From: Marimicrobium sp913061115
GTDB taxonomy: Bacteria > Pseudomonadota > Gammaproteobacteria > Pseudomonadales > Halieaceae
Assembly (NCBI RefSeq): GCF_047729875.1
Contig: NZ_CP159826.1
Coordinates: 806,001-870,000, forward strand
Direction of reading: 5' to 3'
DNA: 64,000 nucleotides
This document shows positions 25,967-34,582 of the stretch, in pieces (the first letter of the stretch is position 1; every line of letters begins with the position of its first letter). Both the position numbers and the translations under genes were made by a program. Below the pieces are notes generated by a model. That model was given only the letters and a program-made list of their open reading frames with translations. It did no database searches and was not told the origin of the DNA.

Positions 25967-26566
25967 ATGACTAGCGATGGCGTGAACTCGGGAAGAAGGA
26001 CATTCCTGACAGCTGCCACGAGCGCAGTTGCTGCCGTTGGGGCTGTTGGTATATTAACGCCATTTGTGGGGTCCTGGAACCCGTCAGCAAAGGCCAAGGC
26101 AGCAGGAGCACCGGTTAAGGCGGATGTTGGTCTGTTAGAGCCCGGCCAAATGGTTGTTGTTGAGTGGCGTGGACAGCCGGTCTATGTCGTCAACCGTACC
26201 GCCAGTCAACTTGAGGCGCTTGCGGGCCTTAACGGACAATTGAGAGACCCCGAGTCTGAAAACACAGCCCAGCAGCCGCCCTACATCACTGGCATTGAGC
26301 GGTCTAGTATCCCGAACCTATTGGTGGTCGTTGGTCTTTGCACGCACCTTGGTTGTGCGCCCAAGTATGTTCCGGAAGTGGGTGCGGCAGATATGGGTGG
26401 GGCAGAGTGGGTAGGCGGATTCTTTTGTCCTTGTCATGGTTCCAAGTTTGATTTATCTGGTCGCGTCTATGCTGGTGTTCCAGCTCCCGCTAACTTGTTA
26501 GTGCCCCCTTATTCTTTTGAGGGCGACAATGTCTTGGTGGTCGGCGTGAATCCGGAGAATGTGTGA
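25967..26566 (+). CDS. petA: ubiquinol-cytochrome c reductase Rieske iron-sulfur subunit
   Basis: The Rieske protein accepts electrons from ubiquinol in the bc1 complex. The 199-residue protein has a twin-arginine signal/anchor (GRRTFLTAAT, then a hydrophobic helix) and the 2Fe-2S ligands Cys125-His127 in CTHLGC and Cys154-His157 in CPCHGS; Cys130 and Cys156 form the conserved disulfide. It starts after GGGAG and its stop overlaps the next start (TGATG). It lies about 185 bases after the rpsI terminator, in the same order as in Pseudomonas. Confidence 0.97.
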   Translation: MTSDGVNSGRRTFLTAATSAVAAVGAVGILTPFVGSWNPSAKAKAAGAPVKADVGLLEPGQMVVVEWRGQPVYVVNRTASQLEALAGLNGQLRDPESENTAQQPPYITGIERSSIPNLLVVVGLCTHLGCAPKYVPEVGAADMGGAEWVGGFFCPCHGSKFDLSGRVYAGVPAPANLLVPPYSFEGDNVLVVGVNPENV

Positions 26567-28605
26567 TGAGTAATATGCTGATTGGATTACGAGACTGGGT
26601 TGACGCGCGTCTGCCTATTATGAAGGCGTGGAACACGCATATGGCGCAGTATTATGCGCCGAAAAACTTCAATTTCTGGTATTTCTTCGGGGTGCTGTCC
26701 CTGTTGGTGCTGGTCAACCAGTTGCTTACTGGGATCTGGCTTACTATGAGTTACACCCCCTCCCAAGAGGGTGCCTTCGCTTCCGTTGAATACATCATGC
26801 GAGACGTCGACTACGGTTGGATACTGCGCTATATGCACTCCACGGGTGCGTCGGCGTTCTTCGTGGTGGTGTATTTGCATATGTTTCGAGCCATGCTATA
26901 TGGCTCTTACAAAAAACCTCGAGAGCTGATCTGGATTTTCGGCATGCTGATCTTCGTCGTCCTGATGGCCGAGGCCTTCGTTGGCTATGTGTTGCCATGG
27001 GGCCAGATGTCCTACTGGGGTGCACAGGTCATTATCTCTCTATTCGGCGCCATTCCCTACTTTGGCGAGGATATTGTGACATGGATCCGCGGCGACTATT
27101 TGCTCTCCGGCATCACGCTGAACCGTTTTTTCGCGCTGCATGTGGTGGCTTTGCCTATTATTTTGCTGGCGTTGGTTGTGTTACACCTACTGGCACTGCA
27201 CGAAGTTGGCTCAAACAACCCCGATGGCGTCGATATCAAGAAGCACAAAGATAAAGATGGCATACCGCTGGACGGCGTAGCATTCCATCCCTATTACACG
27301 GTACACGACCTGCAGGCGATCGGCGTATTTCTGTTTATATTTTGTGGGATCATGTTCTTTATGCCGGAAATGGGTGGCTTCTTTCTGGAGTATCCTAATT
27401 TTGAACAGGCGAATAACCTGAAGACGCCTGAGCACATCGCACCCACCTGGTATTTCACGCCCTTCTATTCTGTGCTGCGTGCGGTTCCGGACAAGCTCTG
27501 GGGCTTCATTGCGTTTGCTGCCGCGGTCGCCATACCGTTTATGTTGCCCTGGCTGGATCGCAGCCCGGTTAGGTCTTGGCGCTATCGCGGTAATATCAAC
27601 AAGGTAATGCTGGTGGCTTTCGTGTCCTCATTCCTGATTCTGGGTGTGTTGGGTGCCTGGGCACCTACCGAGGCCCGGACGACACTGGCTCGAATTTGCA
27701 CTGTCATCTACTTCAGCTTTTTCCTACTGATGCCAATATGGTCGTCCATTGACAAAACCAAGCCGGTGCCAGAACGCATCACTATGGATGGTGGTATTGG
27801 TTTCTGGGGCAGCATCGGTGGTTTACTACTGATTTTGGTATTGACGATTTTGCCTCTGCAAGCAGTGGCATCATCATCATCATATGACTGTGGGACTATT
27901 GAGTGCGACGAATTTGTAGCTGATCCCCGCGACAAGGTCTCGTTGCAGCGCGGTGTTAAAACCTATATGAATTACTGCATGGGTTGCCACTCTCTGCAGT
28001 ACCAGCGCTATAACCGGGTAGCTGAGGATCTTGGTATCCCGGAAGACCTGTTTCATGTCAATTTGATGTTTGATCCGGCCGTTAAGATGGGCGCTTTGAT
28101 GGAAAACGCCATGGATAAGGACGAAGCCAAAAAATGGTTTGGGGCTGCGCCGCCTGACCTAACACTGGTCTCCCGAGCGCGCCAACCGCAGTGGCTGTAT
28201 ACCTATTTGCGCACTTTTTATCAGGACAGTAGCCGCCCGTACGGCGTTAACAACAAGGTATTCAAGGATGTAGGTATGCCTCATGTGCTGCTGGAATTGC
28301 AAGGTATGCAGGAGTGCGCCCCCGGGCCGGTTACGGGCGATAATGGTGGTGTAAAACGTGATCCTCTGACCGGCGAAGATATACTGGAGGATCCTTGTGG
28401 CCAGCTTGTCATTCCAGTGGCTGGAGAGATGACTTCCCAAGAGTTCGATGAGACGGTGTATGATCTGGTAAACTTTCTCGCCTATTCGGCTGAGCCGATG
28501 GTCACTGACCGTCACCGAATAGGCATGTTTACATTGCTTTTCATTGCCTTGTTTACGGTTTTTGCATGGTTACTCAATAGAGAGTACTGGAAAGACGTAC
28601 ACTGA
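26566..28605 (+). CDS. petBC: fused cytochrome b / cytochrome c1 of the bc1 complex
   Basis: One 679-residue frame carries both remaining bc1 catalytic subunits. Residues 1 to about 406 are cytochrome b, with eight membrane helices, the PTWY variant of the Qo motif, and the usual end at PERIT (402-406). Without a stop the frame continues through a hydrophobic stretch (about 410-435) that resembles the cytochrome c1 signal peptide. It then enters cytochrome c1 with the haem c site C471-M-G-C474-H475, the WFGAAPPDLTLV motif and a C-terminal anchor ending REYWKDVH. Bradyrhizobium FbcH is a known precursor of this kind that is cut after translocation; processing here is inference. Confidence 0.93.
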   Translation: MSNMLIGLRDWVDARLPIMKAWNTHMAQYYAPKNFNFWYFFGVLSLLVLVNQLLTGIWLTMSYTPSQEGAFASVEYIMRDVDYGWILRYMHSTGASAFFVVVYLHMFRAMLYGSYKKPRELIWIFGMLIFVVLMAEAFVGYVLPWGQMSYWGAQVIISLFGAIPYFGEDIVTWIRGDYLLSGITLNRFFALHVVALPIILLALVVLHLLALHEVGSNNPDGVDIKKHKDKDGIPLDGVAFHPYYTVHDLQAIGVFLFIFCGIMFFMPEMGGFFLEYPNFEQANNLKTPEHIAPTWYFTPFYSVLRAVPDKLWGFIAFAAAVAIPFMLPWLDRSPVRSWRYRGNINKVMLVAFVSSFLILGVLGAWAPTEARTTLARICTVIYFSFFLLMPIWSSIDKTKPVPERITMDGGIGFWGSIGGLLLILVLTILPLQAVASSSSYDCGTIECDEFVADPRDKVSLQRGVKTYMNYCMGCHSLQYQRYNRVAEDLGIPEDLFHVNLMFDPAVKMGALMENAMDKDEAKKWFGAAPPDLTLVSRARQPQWLYTYLRTFYQDSSRPYGVNNKVFKDVGMPHVLLELQGMQECAPGPVTGDNGGVKRDPLTGEDILEDPCGQLVIPVAGEMTSQEFDETVYDLVNFLAYSAEPMVTDRHRIGMFTLLFIALFTVFAWLLNREYWKDVH

Positions 28606-28685
28606 TCGCGCGCAATTGATGGTGGTGACGTTGAGACTGACTCAGCGCCGCTTCGTGTTCTATACGAAAAACTGAGGAATCCCTA

Positions 28686-29318
28686 ATGGGTGTTGTGGCA
28701 AAGCGGTCTTCGATGACATTTTTTTCTGATAGCTCCAGTCACTATAGCCATAGGGTGCGTATTGTCCTAGCTGAGAAGGGTGTCACAGTCGACTTGGTCG
28801 AATCCGATGCAGCGCATCCTCCCGCCGAGCTGGCTGACCTCAATCCATACAATAGTTTGCCGACGCTGGTGGATCGTGATCTTGTGCTATACGAGTCTAA
28901 GGTTATGATGGAATATCTGGATGAGCGTTTTCCGCATCCACCGCTATTGCCTGTATATCCGGTGGCCCGCGCAGAAAGCCGACTCTTTATTCACCGCATT
29001 GAGAAGGATTGGAGCGCACTGGTTGATACCATTCAGCACACACGCAGTGACAATGTTATCAAGAAATCGATCAAGGAGTTGCGTGAAAGTATTGTGGGTG
29101 TTGCTCCCATTTTTGCTGAAAAGCCATTTTTTATGAGCGATGAATTCACTCTGGTGGACTGCTGCATTGCGCCTATTCTGTGGCGTCTTCCTTTTTTGGG
29201 TGTGGAAATTCGGCCGAGTAAGCAGACAAAGCCTCTGCAAACCTATATGGACAACCTATTTAACCGGGAGTCCTTCCAGGAGAGTCTGACCGAGCAAGAA
29301 CGAGAAATGCGGCTGTAA
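28686..29318 (+). CDS. sspA: stringent starvation protein A
   Basis: SspA is a GST-fold protein that binds RNA polymerase and affects stationary-phase and acid-stress transcription. The 210-residue protein matches the family from the first residues (KRSSMTFFSDSSSHYSHRVRIVLAEKG) and keeps the YLDERFPHPPLLPVYPVARAESRL block. The start at 28686 aligns with the family. sspB follows 22 bases after the stop. Confidence 0.95.
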   Translation: MGVVAKRSSMTFFSDSSSHYSHRVRIVLAEKGVTVDLVESDAAHPPAELADLNPYNSLPTLVDRDLVLYESKVMMEYLDERFPHPPLLPVYPVARAESRLFIHRIEKDWSALVDTIQHTRSDNVIKKSIKELRESIVGVAPIFAEKPFFMSDEFTLVDCCIAPILWRLPFLGVEIRPSKQTKPLQTYMDNLFNRESFQESLTEQEREMRL

Positions 29319-29355
29319 GGCAGCCTTTCCTAACGACATAGTGGCAGAGTTGATG

Positions 29356-29736
29356 ATGAATTCTAGTCGTCCTTACATCATGCGTGCACTCTATGAGTGG
29401 ATTGTAGAAAATGATTTAACGCCCTATGTGCTGGTAGAGGCATCGATGTCCGGCGTTGTCGTTCCTCAACAATTTGTTAAGGACAACCAGATTGTCCTTA
29501 ATATCTCCCCCGACGCCGTAGTTGATTTAAACATATCCAATGAGGCCGTTGTGTTTAATGGTCGGTTCGGTGGGGTCGCGACCGATATCTTTGTGCCTAT
29601 TTCTGCCGTTGTCGGTATCTACGCTAGAGAAAACGGCCAGGGTATGGTGTTTGACCCCGAAGAGACGGTTAGATCGCCGGACGATACACCGCCGGAGCCG
29701 GCGGAGAAGCGGCCTTCTCTCAAAATCGTCAAATAG
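29356..29736 (+). CDS. sspB: ClpXP adaptor protein SspB
   Basis: SspB tethers ssrA-tagged proteins to ClpXP. The 126-residue product has the substrate-binding domain (RPYIMRALYEWIVENDLTPYV, FGGVATDIFVPISAVVGIYARENGQGM), an acidic linker and the C-terminal ClpX-binding tail LKIVK. The ATG at 29356 aligns with relatives (MNSSRPY). ATG 29353 and GTG 29341 are in frame but less likely from spacing. Confidence 0.93.
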   Translation: MNSSRPYIMRALYEWIVENDLTPYVLVEASMSGVVVPQQFVKDNQIVLNISPDAVVDLNISNEAVVFNGRFGGVATDIFVPISAVVGIYARENGQGMVFDPEETVRSPDDTPPEPAEKRPSLKIVK

Positions 29737-29780
29737 AGCCGGTTTTAGGCGTCACCCCGCACGCCGCTAGCGCAGTAACA

Positions 29781-30353
29781 CTAATCTATTATCTCAAACA
29801 GTGGCACTACCCGGCTGACCCCGGAAACGTCCGCCGCCTGTTCTGAAACACGCTTTGCTTCTTTTTGTGTTACAAGACCCATCAGATAGACCACACTATT
29901 TTCAGTCACCACCTTGACCTGTGAACTCTCAATGTCGTCACTGGTCAGCAGCACAGATTTTATCATGGAGGTGATCCATGAGTCCTTGCCGCGGGTCAGG
30001 CCGGAGCTGGGTGGCCCGATTTCAAGCTCGTTGTATATCCTGCGCACACCCTGAATTTTTCGCACCACCGCAGTCGCCCTCGATTTTAGCGCTTTGTCAC
30101 CGACTTGCCCGGCCAGAAGGAGATAGCCGTTATAACTGACCAGTACGAGGTGCGCGCTGTCGTAGGCATCATTCGAGGCATGAATGTTTACCTCAGCCTT
30201 GGTTTCGATATTGTCGTCTTCAATGATTCGTCCGAGCGTGCGCTGGTTAGGCGGGTCGTCTATCGAGCCTGTATTCATACTTGAGAGGAGACTCCCGCAG
30301 CCCGATAGGATGAGTACGAAACAGGCCAGCAGTGGCGCAAAAATGATTCTCAT
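29781..30353 (-). CDS. dolP: outer-membrane lipoprotein DolP, dual BON domain
   Basis: DolP (YraP) is an outer-membrane lipoprotein with two BON domains that supports membrane integrity and BAM function. The 190-residue protein has a lipobox LSGC with lipidated Cys19, BON1 at about residues 45-112 and BON2 at about 123-190. It is the last gene of lpoA-yraN-diaA-dolP and converges on sspB across 44 bases. Confidence 0.92.
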   Translation of the reverse strand: MRIIFAPLLACFVLILSGCGSLLSSMNTGSIDDPPNQRTLGRIIEDDNIETKAEVNIHASNDAYDSAHLVLVSYNGYLLLAGQVGDKALKSRATAVVRKIQGVRRIYNELEIGPPSSGLTRGKDSWITSMIKSVLLTSDDIESSQVKVVTENSVVYLMGLVTQKEAKRVSEQAADVSGVSRVVPLFEIID

Positions 30354-30356
30354 GTT

Positions 30357-30956
30357 CTAGTCTCGGTTATGGGTGCCAAAAAGGGTGTGATCTATGAGTT
30401 CGCAAAAATGGTGAATCACCATGGTGTGTATCTCTACAATACGCGCTGGTTGCGTGGCATCCACGCGCAGCTCCACGTCTTCTGGGCGCATAAGACTGCC
30501 GATCTCCCTGTCCCCCGTATTCGACATCATAACGATCCCCATGTTCCGTTCCTGGGCTGCCTGTAACGCCCGTAACAGGTTGTCTGTGCCTGTTGAGCTG
30601 TTTATGCAGAGCAAAACATCCCCCGCTTGGCCCAGAGCACGCAGCTGGCGTGAAAAAATTTCACTGATACCAATGGATTGGGCGATGGCGGTGACACTGG
30701 CGCTGTCCGCACCGAGCGTGAGCGCAGGCAGGGCAGGTCTGTCGTCGTCAAAGCGATTGAGCAAATTGCACGTAAACAGCTGGGCTAGTGCAGCATCCAC
30801 ACCGTTGCCACATACGATGATTTTGCGATCTGCCAGCAGGGCCTCTGCCATGAGCTGGCCGCCACGCTCTATGACCTCCGCCAGAGGGTCCACGGACATG
30901 ACGATAGTATCGATGGTGCGCTGGAAATTATCGGCAATGATTCGGTAGTAGTCCAT
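30357..30956 (-). CDS. diaA: DiaA-like SIS-domain protein with degenerate phosphosugar loop
   Basis: DiaA binds DnaA and promotes timely replication initiation in E. coli; it descends from phosphoheptose isomerase. The 199-residue protein has a single SIS domain in the standard lpoA-yraN-diaA-dolP context. The loop usually reading GNGGSA is GNGVDA here, and the second serine-rich loop (typically STSGNS) is NSSTGT, so isomerase activity is unlikely. Assignment rests on context and on the C-terminal half (PEDVELRV, IHHFCELIDHTLFG). Three bases separate it from dolP. Confidence 0.85.
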   Translation of the reverse strand: MDYYRIIADNFQRTIDTIVMSVDPLAEVIERGGQLMAEALLADRKIIVCGNGVDAALAQLFTCNLLNRFDDDRPALPALTLGADSASVTAIAQSIGISEIFSRQLRALGQAGDVLLCINSSTGTDNLLRALQAAQERNMGIVMMSNTGDREIGSLMRPEDVELRVDATQPARIVEIHTMVIHHFCELIDHTLFGTHNRD

Positions 30957-30980
30957 GCAGGTCCTTCCAGAAAACGAATG

Positions 30981-31340
30981 TCAGGCAGTGAATGCGCCGC
31001 GAATCCAGCGAATACGCGTGTTGGTTCCTGATTGTGGGGGTTCGAAGGCAATCACGTCAAATCGACAGGGCATATTGATCAAATTTGGCCTATGTTGCAA
31101 AAAAAGTTGTGCCGTCTGCACAATACGCTGTTGCTTGCGGGCATTTACAGAACCTGCGGCACTGTCAAATCGGTGGTTACTGCGCGCTCTGACTTCTATA
31201 AAGACCAGCTGAGCTCCCTCTCTAACGATGAGGTCGATCTCGCCGGTTTTTCCTCTGAAGTTACGTTCCAGAAGTAGGAGTCCCGCCTCCGTTATGAGGG
31301 ACAGTGCCTGCTCTTCGTAATAGTCTCCCAGTGACTTCAT
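30981..31340 (-). CDS. yraN: YraN family (UPF0102) endonuclease-like protein
   Basis: A 119-residue member of the YraN family, which has a restriction-endonuclease-like fold with the core GEIDLIVREGAQLVFIEVRAR; the Asp and Glu are the candidate metal ligands. Biological role is not established. It sits between lpoA and diaA, as in most gammaproteobacteria. Confidence 0.92.
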   Translation of the reverse strand: MKSLGDYYEEQALSLITEAGLLLLERNFRGKTGEIDLIVREGAQLVFIEVRARSNHRFDSAAGSVNARKQQRIVQTAQLFLQHRPNLINMPCRFDVIAFEPPQSGTNTRIRWIRGAFTA

Positions 31341-31389
31341 GAGCGCATTGCGATGTTATGGTCGATTGCATTGGGGGAGACTAGTTTAT

Positions 31390-33204
31390 CTACTGGGCCT
31401 TCAGTACGCCCGCATCAAATGTGGCCGGAGACAGTTGCCGCTTGATGCTCAGGGTCGGGTCCATGCTCAGCAGGCCGGTATTCCCGCGCATCAGGGCATC
31501 GGCACCGCTCTGCAGACGCAGAAAATTGGATTGAACAAGATACGCATCTGCTCCAAGGGCATTGAGGCGCGTATAGTTGCCGCTCTTGACGCCGCCGGTG
31601 GCAAGTGCCGCCAGCAGGTCTGGATTAGCGCCCAATAACCAGGGTGTCTCAACGAGTTGGATGCCATTTAAATCCTGATTACGCTCGTCTGGAATGCCGT
31701 TGTAAATATTGGAGATAGCGTAAACAGGGAGATCGCCCGCATAGTGAAATGCCAGTAGCGGCTTGATCGAGCGGGCCTCCGCGCCATTATGACTAAGGAG
31801 GAAGATGGCATCAGCGTCTTGTCTGCGGCGGGGTGTAAATTCGATGTTGATGCCTATTGTTGCTCGAAGGTCGCTTGCCCGTTGCTCGCTGACATCCAGC
31901 GAAAGTGCCGATGTGACGCTGCTGGAGTAATCGTCGTAGGTGCTATAGGTCGTATTGCTGGCGATTGTACCTCCAAGGGAAGCCCAGCGCTCACGCAGTG
32001 CAGTCTCCACCTTGTTTCCCCAATCCCCTGCTGGCGTAATGATTATCGCTCGGCGAGCCCCTCTGCCAAAAGCGAGCTCAGCAACACTGATGGCCTCGTC
32101 TTCCGGTGCCAGCGACAGTTGTACCAGAGCACTGCCCTGCGCAGGCAATATTGGGTGAATACGATTGAGGGCCAGTATGGGTATAGGTCGCTCCGGGCGC
32201 GTTGCTAGGTCAGCCAGAGCTTCTTTACTTAAGGGACCAACGACGATGCTGGCTCCTTCGCGCAGCGCCTCGCCATAGGCATTGCTGGCAGAGGGAAATT
32301 CCCCCACGTCAATGACAAGAATTTCATTTGTGGCCTGCCCTGCTGAGCTGTCGGCGTAATGGGCAGCCAGAAAGCCATCCAATACCGCTTTGCCAGCTTG
32401 CGCCAGTTGCCCACTGAGCGGCAGTATGAGTGCCACTTTGCCGCTCTGGCTCGAAGATGCCAACAGGTAGTCGAGTCCACCGGGCAGCGGGTTAGCGGCA
32501 GGGTGACCTGGATTTTCCGTGCGCCACTGAACCAATTCACGCTGCATCTCGGAATCGGTCTGACGGTTGATCAGTGCAAGTGCAAGCCACCCGCGCCATT
32601 GGGGATCGGCGGCGTTAGGGAAGGCTGTCAGCAGTTGCTGCTTATTCGTTCTTTCCAGATTTTGCCATACGCTGCGTTTCCATGCGGCAGCGGTATCCGC
32701 TTGGGTTCCTCGCAGAATTTGATCGGCCAGTTGGGCACTCGCTAGCGAGTCGCCCTGCGTTTCCAGTATATAATGTTTGAAGCTGAGGATGCGGTAGTGC
32801 AATGCCGGATTTATGCCGGGATAATTCAGCTGCTCTAATTGCTCCAGTGCCTGTAACTGATCGCCGCGAATATAGGCAATGCGTGCCTGCAGATAACCTA
32901 CATAGGTGTCGTCATTCGATGACAGTCCGTCCACGGGCATTTCTTGCAATGCAACGCTGGCCTGCATCCAGTCAAATTCTGCAAGCGACTGCTCAGCGCT
33001 GTTTAGCACGGCACTGAACTGGCTGTGCGGCAGTGCCAGAGAAATTTCCGATTGCTGTATGGGCTGTTGCTTCTCGGGCGCAGAGGTCTTTGGCTGCGGC
33101 TCCTTTTTCTGCGGGTTACCACTGCAGCCCCACAGTAATAACGTCAGTAGAAGAAGTGTTAGCACGCTTACCTGGCTGCGCTGACTGGAATGTCTCTCTG
33201 TCAT
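31390..33204 (-). CDS. lpoA: outer-membrane lipoprotein LpoA, activator of PBP1A
   Basis: LpoA reaches from the outer membrane through the peptidoglycan to stimulate PBP1A. From the ATG at 33204 it is 604 residues: signal peptide with lipobox ending in Cys27 (LLWGC), an N-terminal TPR-like helical domain (to about 270) and a C-terminal periplasmic-binding-protein-like domain starting near SGKVALILPLSGQLAQAG. A TTG at 33222 adds six residues and is less likely. It is divergent from rsmI. Confidence 0.93.
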   Translation of the reverse strand: MTERHSSQRSQVSVLTLLLLTLLLWGCSGNPQKKEPQPKTSAPEKQQPIQQSEISLALPHSQFSAVLNSAEQSLAEFDWMQASVALQEMPVDGLSSNDDTYVGYLQARIAYIRGDQLQALEQLEQLNYPGINPALHYRILSFKHYILETQGDSLASAQLADQILRGTQADTAAAWKRSVWQNLERTNKQQLLTAFPNAADPQWRGWLALALINRQTDSEMQRELVQWRTENPGHPAANPLPGGLDYLLASSSQSGKVALILPLSGQLAQAGKAVLDGFLAAHYADSSAGQATNEILVIDVGEFPSASNAYGEALREGASIVVGPLSKEALADLATRPERPIPILALNRIHPILPAQGSALVQLSLAPEDEAISVAELAFGRGARRAIIITPAGDWGNKVETALRERWASLGGTIASNTTYSTYDDYSSSVTSALSLDVSEQRASDLRATIGINIEFTPRRRQDADAIFLLSHNGAEARSIKPLLAFHYAGDLPVYAISNIYNGIPDERNQDLNGIQLVETPWLLGANPDLLAALATGGVKSGNYTRLNALGADAYLVQSNFLRLQSGADALMRGNTGLLSMDPTLSIKRQLSPATFDAGVLKAQ

Positions 33205-33279
33205 GTTATGCTTCACCCACAAGTTAATCGATCCTGTTTGTTCGGGATTTACAATGTACGGACATTATAAGGGGAATTT

Positions 33280-34125
33280 GTGGATTCCGGGCTCTATGTT
33301 GTGGCAACGCCCATAGGTAACTTCGGTGATATGTCACAGCGCGCGGTCGAGGTTCTGAAAAATGCAGACCTTATTGCGGTGGAAGACACCCGACACAGTC
33401 AGCGTCTACTGCAGTTTTTCTCGATTGACACACCCGTTATGGCCTACCATGACCATAGCGATGAGCGTGCACTGCATCGCATTGGCAGCTGTTTGTCTGA
33501 TGGGGGTAGCGTAGCGCTGGTGTCTGATGCCGGTACGCCTCTGATCTCTGACCCTGGTTATCGTCTGGTGCGCCATGTGCAGGACAGGGGCTTTGCGGTG
33601 CGCCCGGTCCCCGGTGCCTGCGCCGCGATCGCCGCATTAAGCGTATCAGGTGTGCCGACTGATCGATTTCTGTTCGAGGGCTTTCTTCCTGCTCGGGACG
33701 GGGCGAGGTTAAATCGCCTGAATGCGCTGGCGTCTGAGCCAGTAACGCTCATTTTTTATGAGGCACCCCACCGTATTGATGCCTCATTGCAGTCCATGAT
33801 TAAGGCATTCGGTGAGACGAGAGAAGCGGTGTTGGCACGTGAAATCACTAAGCTCTTTGAGACAATCAAGCGAGGCTCATTGGCAGAGCTTTCGCAATTT
33901 GTAAGCGATGACAGTAATCAGCAAAGGGGCGAAATCGTTGTGATCGTTGCTGGGAAGCCAAAGGGAGAGCAGGAGTTGGACGCTGATGTCTCGGCGCTGC
34001 TGCTCCGCTTATCGCAGGAATTGCCCGCTAAACGGGCCGCGGCGGTGGTGGCAGACTGCACCGGCTTGCGTAAGAAGCAGCTGTATGACTACCTGCTGGC
34101 GATGAAACAGGATCGTGGCGGATAG
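33280..34125 (+). CDS. rsmI: 16S rRNA (cytidine1402-2'-O)-methyltransferase RsmI
   Basis: RsmI 2'-O-methylates C1402 in the 16S decoding centre. The 281-residue protein has the tetrapyrrole-methylase fold with VVATPIGNFGDMS near the N-terminus, SDAGTPLISDPGYRLV and the family's FYEAPHRI. It starts with GTG behind AAGGGG. It is followed by the RNase P RNA gene. Confidence 0.95.
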   Translation: MDSGLYVVATPIGNFGDMSQRAVEVLKNADLIAVEDTRHSQRLLQFFSIDTPVMAYHDHSDERALHRIGSCLSDGGSVALVSDAGTPLISDPGYRLVRHVQDRGFAVRPVPGACAAIAALSVSGVPTDRFLFEGFLPARDGARLNRLNALASEPVTLIFYEAPHRIDASLQSMIKAFGETREAVLAREITKLFETIKRGSLAELSQFVSDDSNQQRGEIVVIVAGKPKGEQELDADVSALLLRLSQELPAKRAAAVVADCTGLRKKQLYDYLLAMKQDRGG

Positions 34126-34154
34126 GGCGATAGAGAGAGTGGGTCATGCATTGC

Positions 34155-34183
34155 TTGCTCTGGACAGCGCCAGAGCGTAGTCT
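34155..34183 (+). promoter_or_regulatory. rnpB promoter
   Basis: TTGCTC (34155-34160), 17 bases, TAGTCT (34178-34183). The expected start point falls seven bases later, at 34190-34191, exactly where the 5' strand of RNase P helix P1 begins. The discriminator TGCCCGCG is GC-rich, as in stable-RNA promoters under stringent control. Confidence 0.6.
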
Positions 34184-34190
34184 TGCCCGC

Positions 34191-34538
34191 GAGTCGGTTA
34201 GGCGATCGCTTCTCAATCGTGTTTACGCGTTTGGGGGGAGGAAAGTCCGGGCTCCATAGGGCAGAGTGCCAGGTAACGCCTGGGGGGCGAGAGCCTACGG
34301 AAAGTGCAACAGAAAGGATACCGCCTGGTTCGCCAGGTAAGGGTGAAAAGGTGCGGTAAGAGCGCACCGCGCGGCTGGCAACAGGCGTGGCGATGGTAAA
34401 CCCCACTCGGAGCAAGACCAAATAGGAATCCGTTAGCTGTGGCCCGCAGTGGATTCGGGTAGGTCGCTACAGGCAGGTGGTGACACCTGTCGCAGATGAA
34501 TGATCGTCCACGACAGAACCCGGCTTACCGACCGACTC
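34191..34538 (+). ncRNA. rnpB: RNase P RNA, bacterial class A
   Basis: The catalytic RNA of RNase P, which trims tRNA 5' leaders. Diagnostic conserved blocks in order: GAGGAAAGTCCGGGCTCC with ATAGGGCAG (CR-I), the GGTAACGCC region, AGGGTGAAAAGGTGCGGTAA with GAGCGCACCG, GGTAAACCCC, CAAATAGG, and near the 3' end AGATGAATGATCGTCCACG with ACAGAACCCGGCTTA. The ends are set by helix P1 pairing of GAGTCGGT (from 34191) with ACCGACTC (to 34538). Order and length match class A. The gene lies between rsmI and mraZ, its common place in gammaproteobacteria. Confidence 0.97.
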
Positions 34539-34556
34539 TTTTAATTCTTGAAAACG

Positions 34557-34582
34557 GCCTGTCCGGCGCGAGTCGGACGGGC
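34557..34582 (+). terminator. hairpin downstream of rnpB
   Basis: A nine-base-pair stem (GCCTGTCCG with CGGACGGGC, one G-U pair, eight-base loop) lies 19 bases after the mature 3' end. Only a short T-rich stretch follows, so it may be a processing or weak termination element. Confidence 0.45.

Noticed and set aside
34089..34421. 110-codon open frame antisense to the RNase P RNA
   Set aside because: It lies wholly over rsmI's end and the conserved rnpB core; its codons are dictated by the RNA structure on the other strand. A known type of misannotation.
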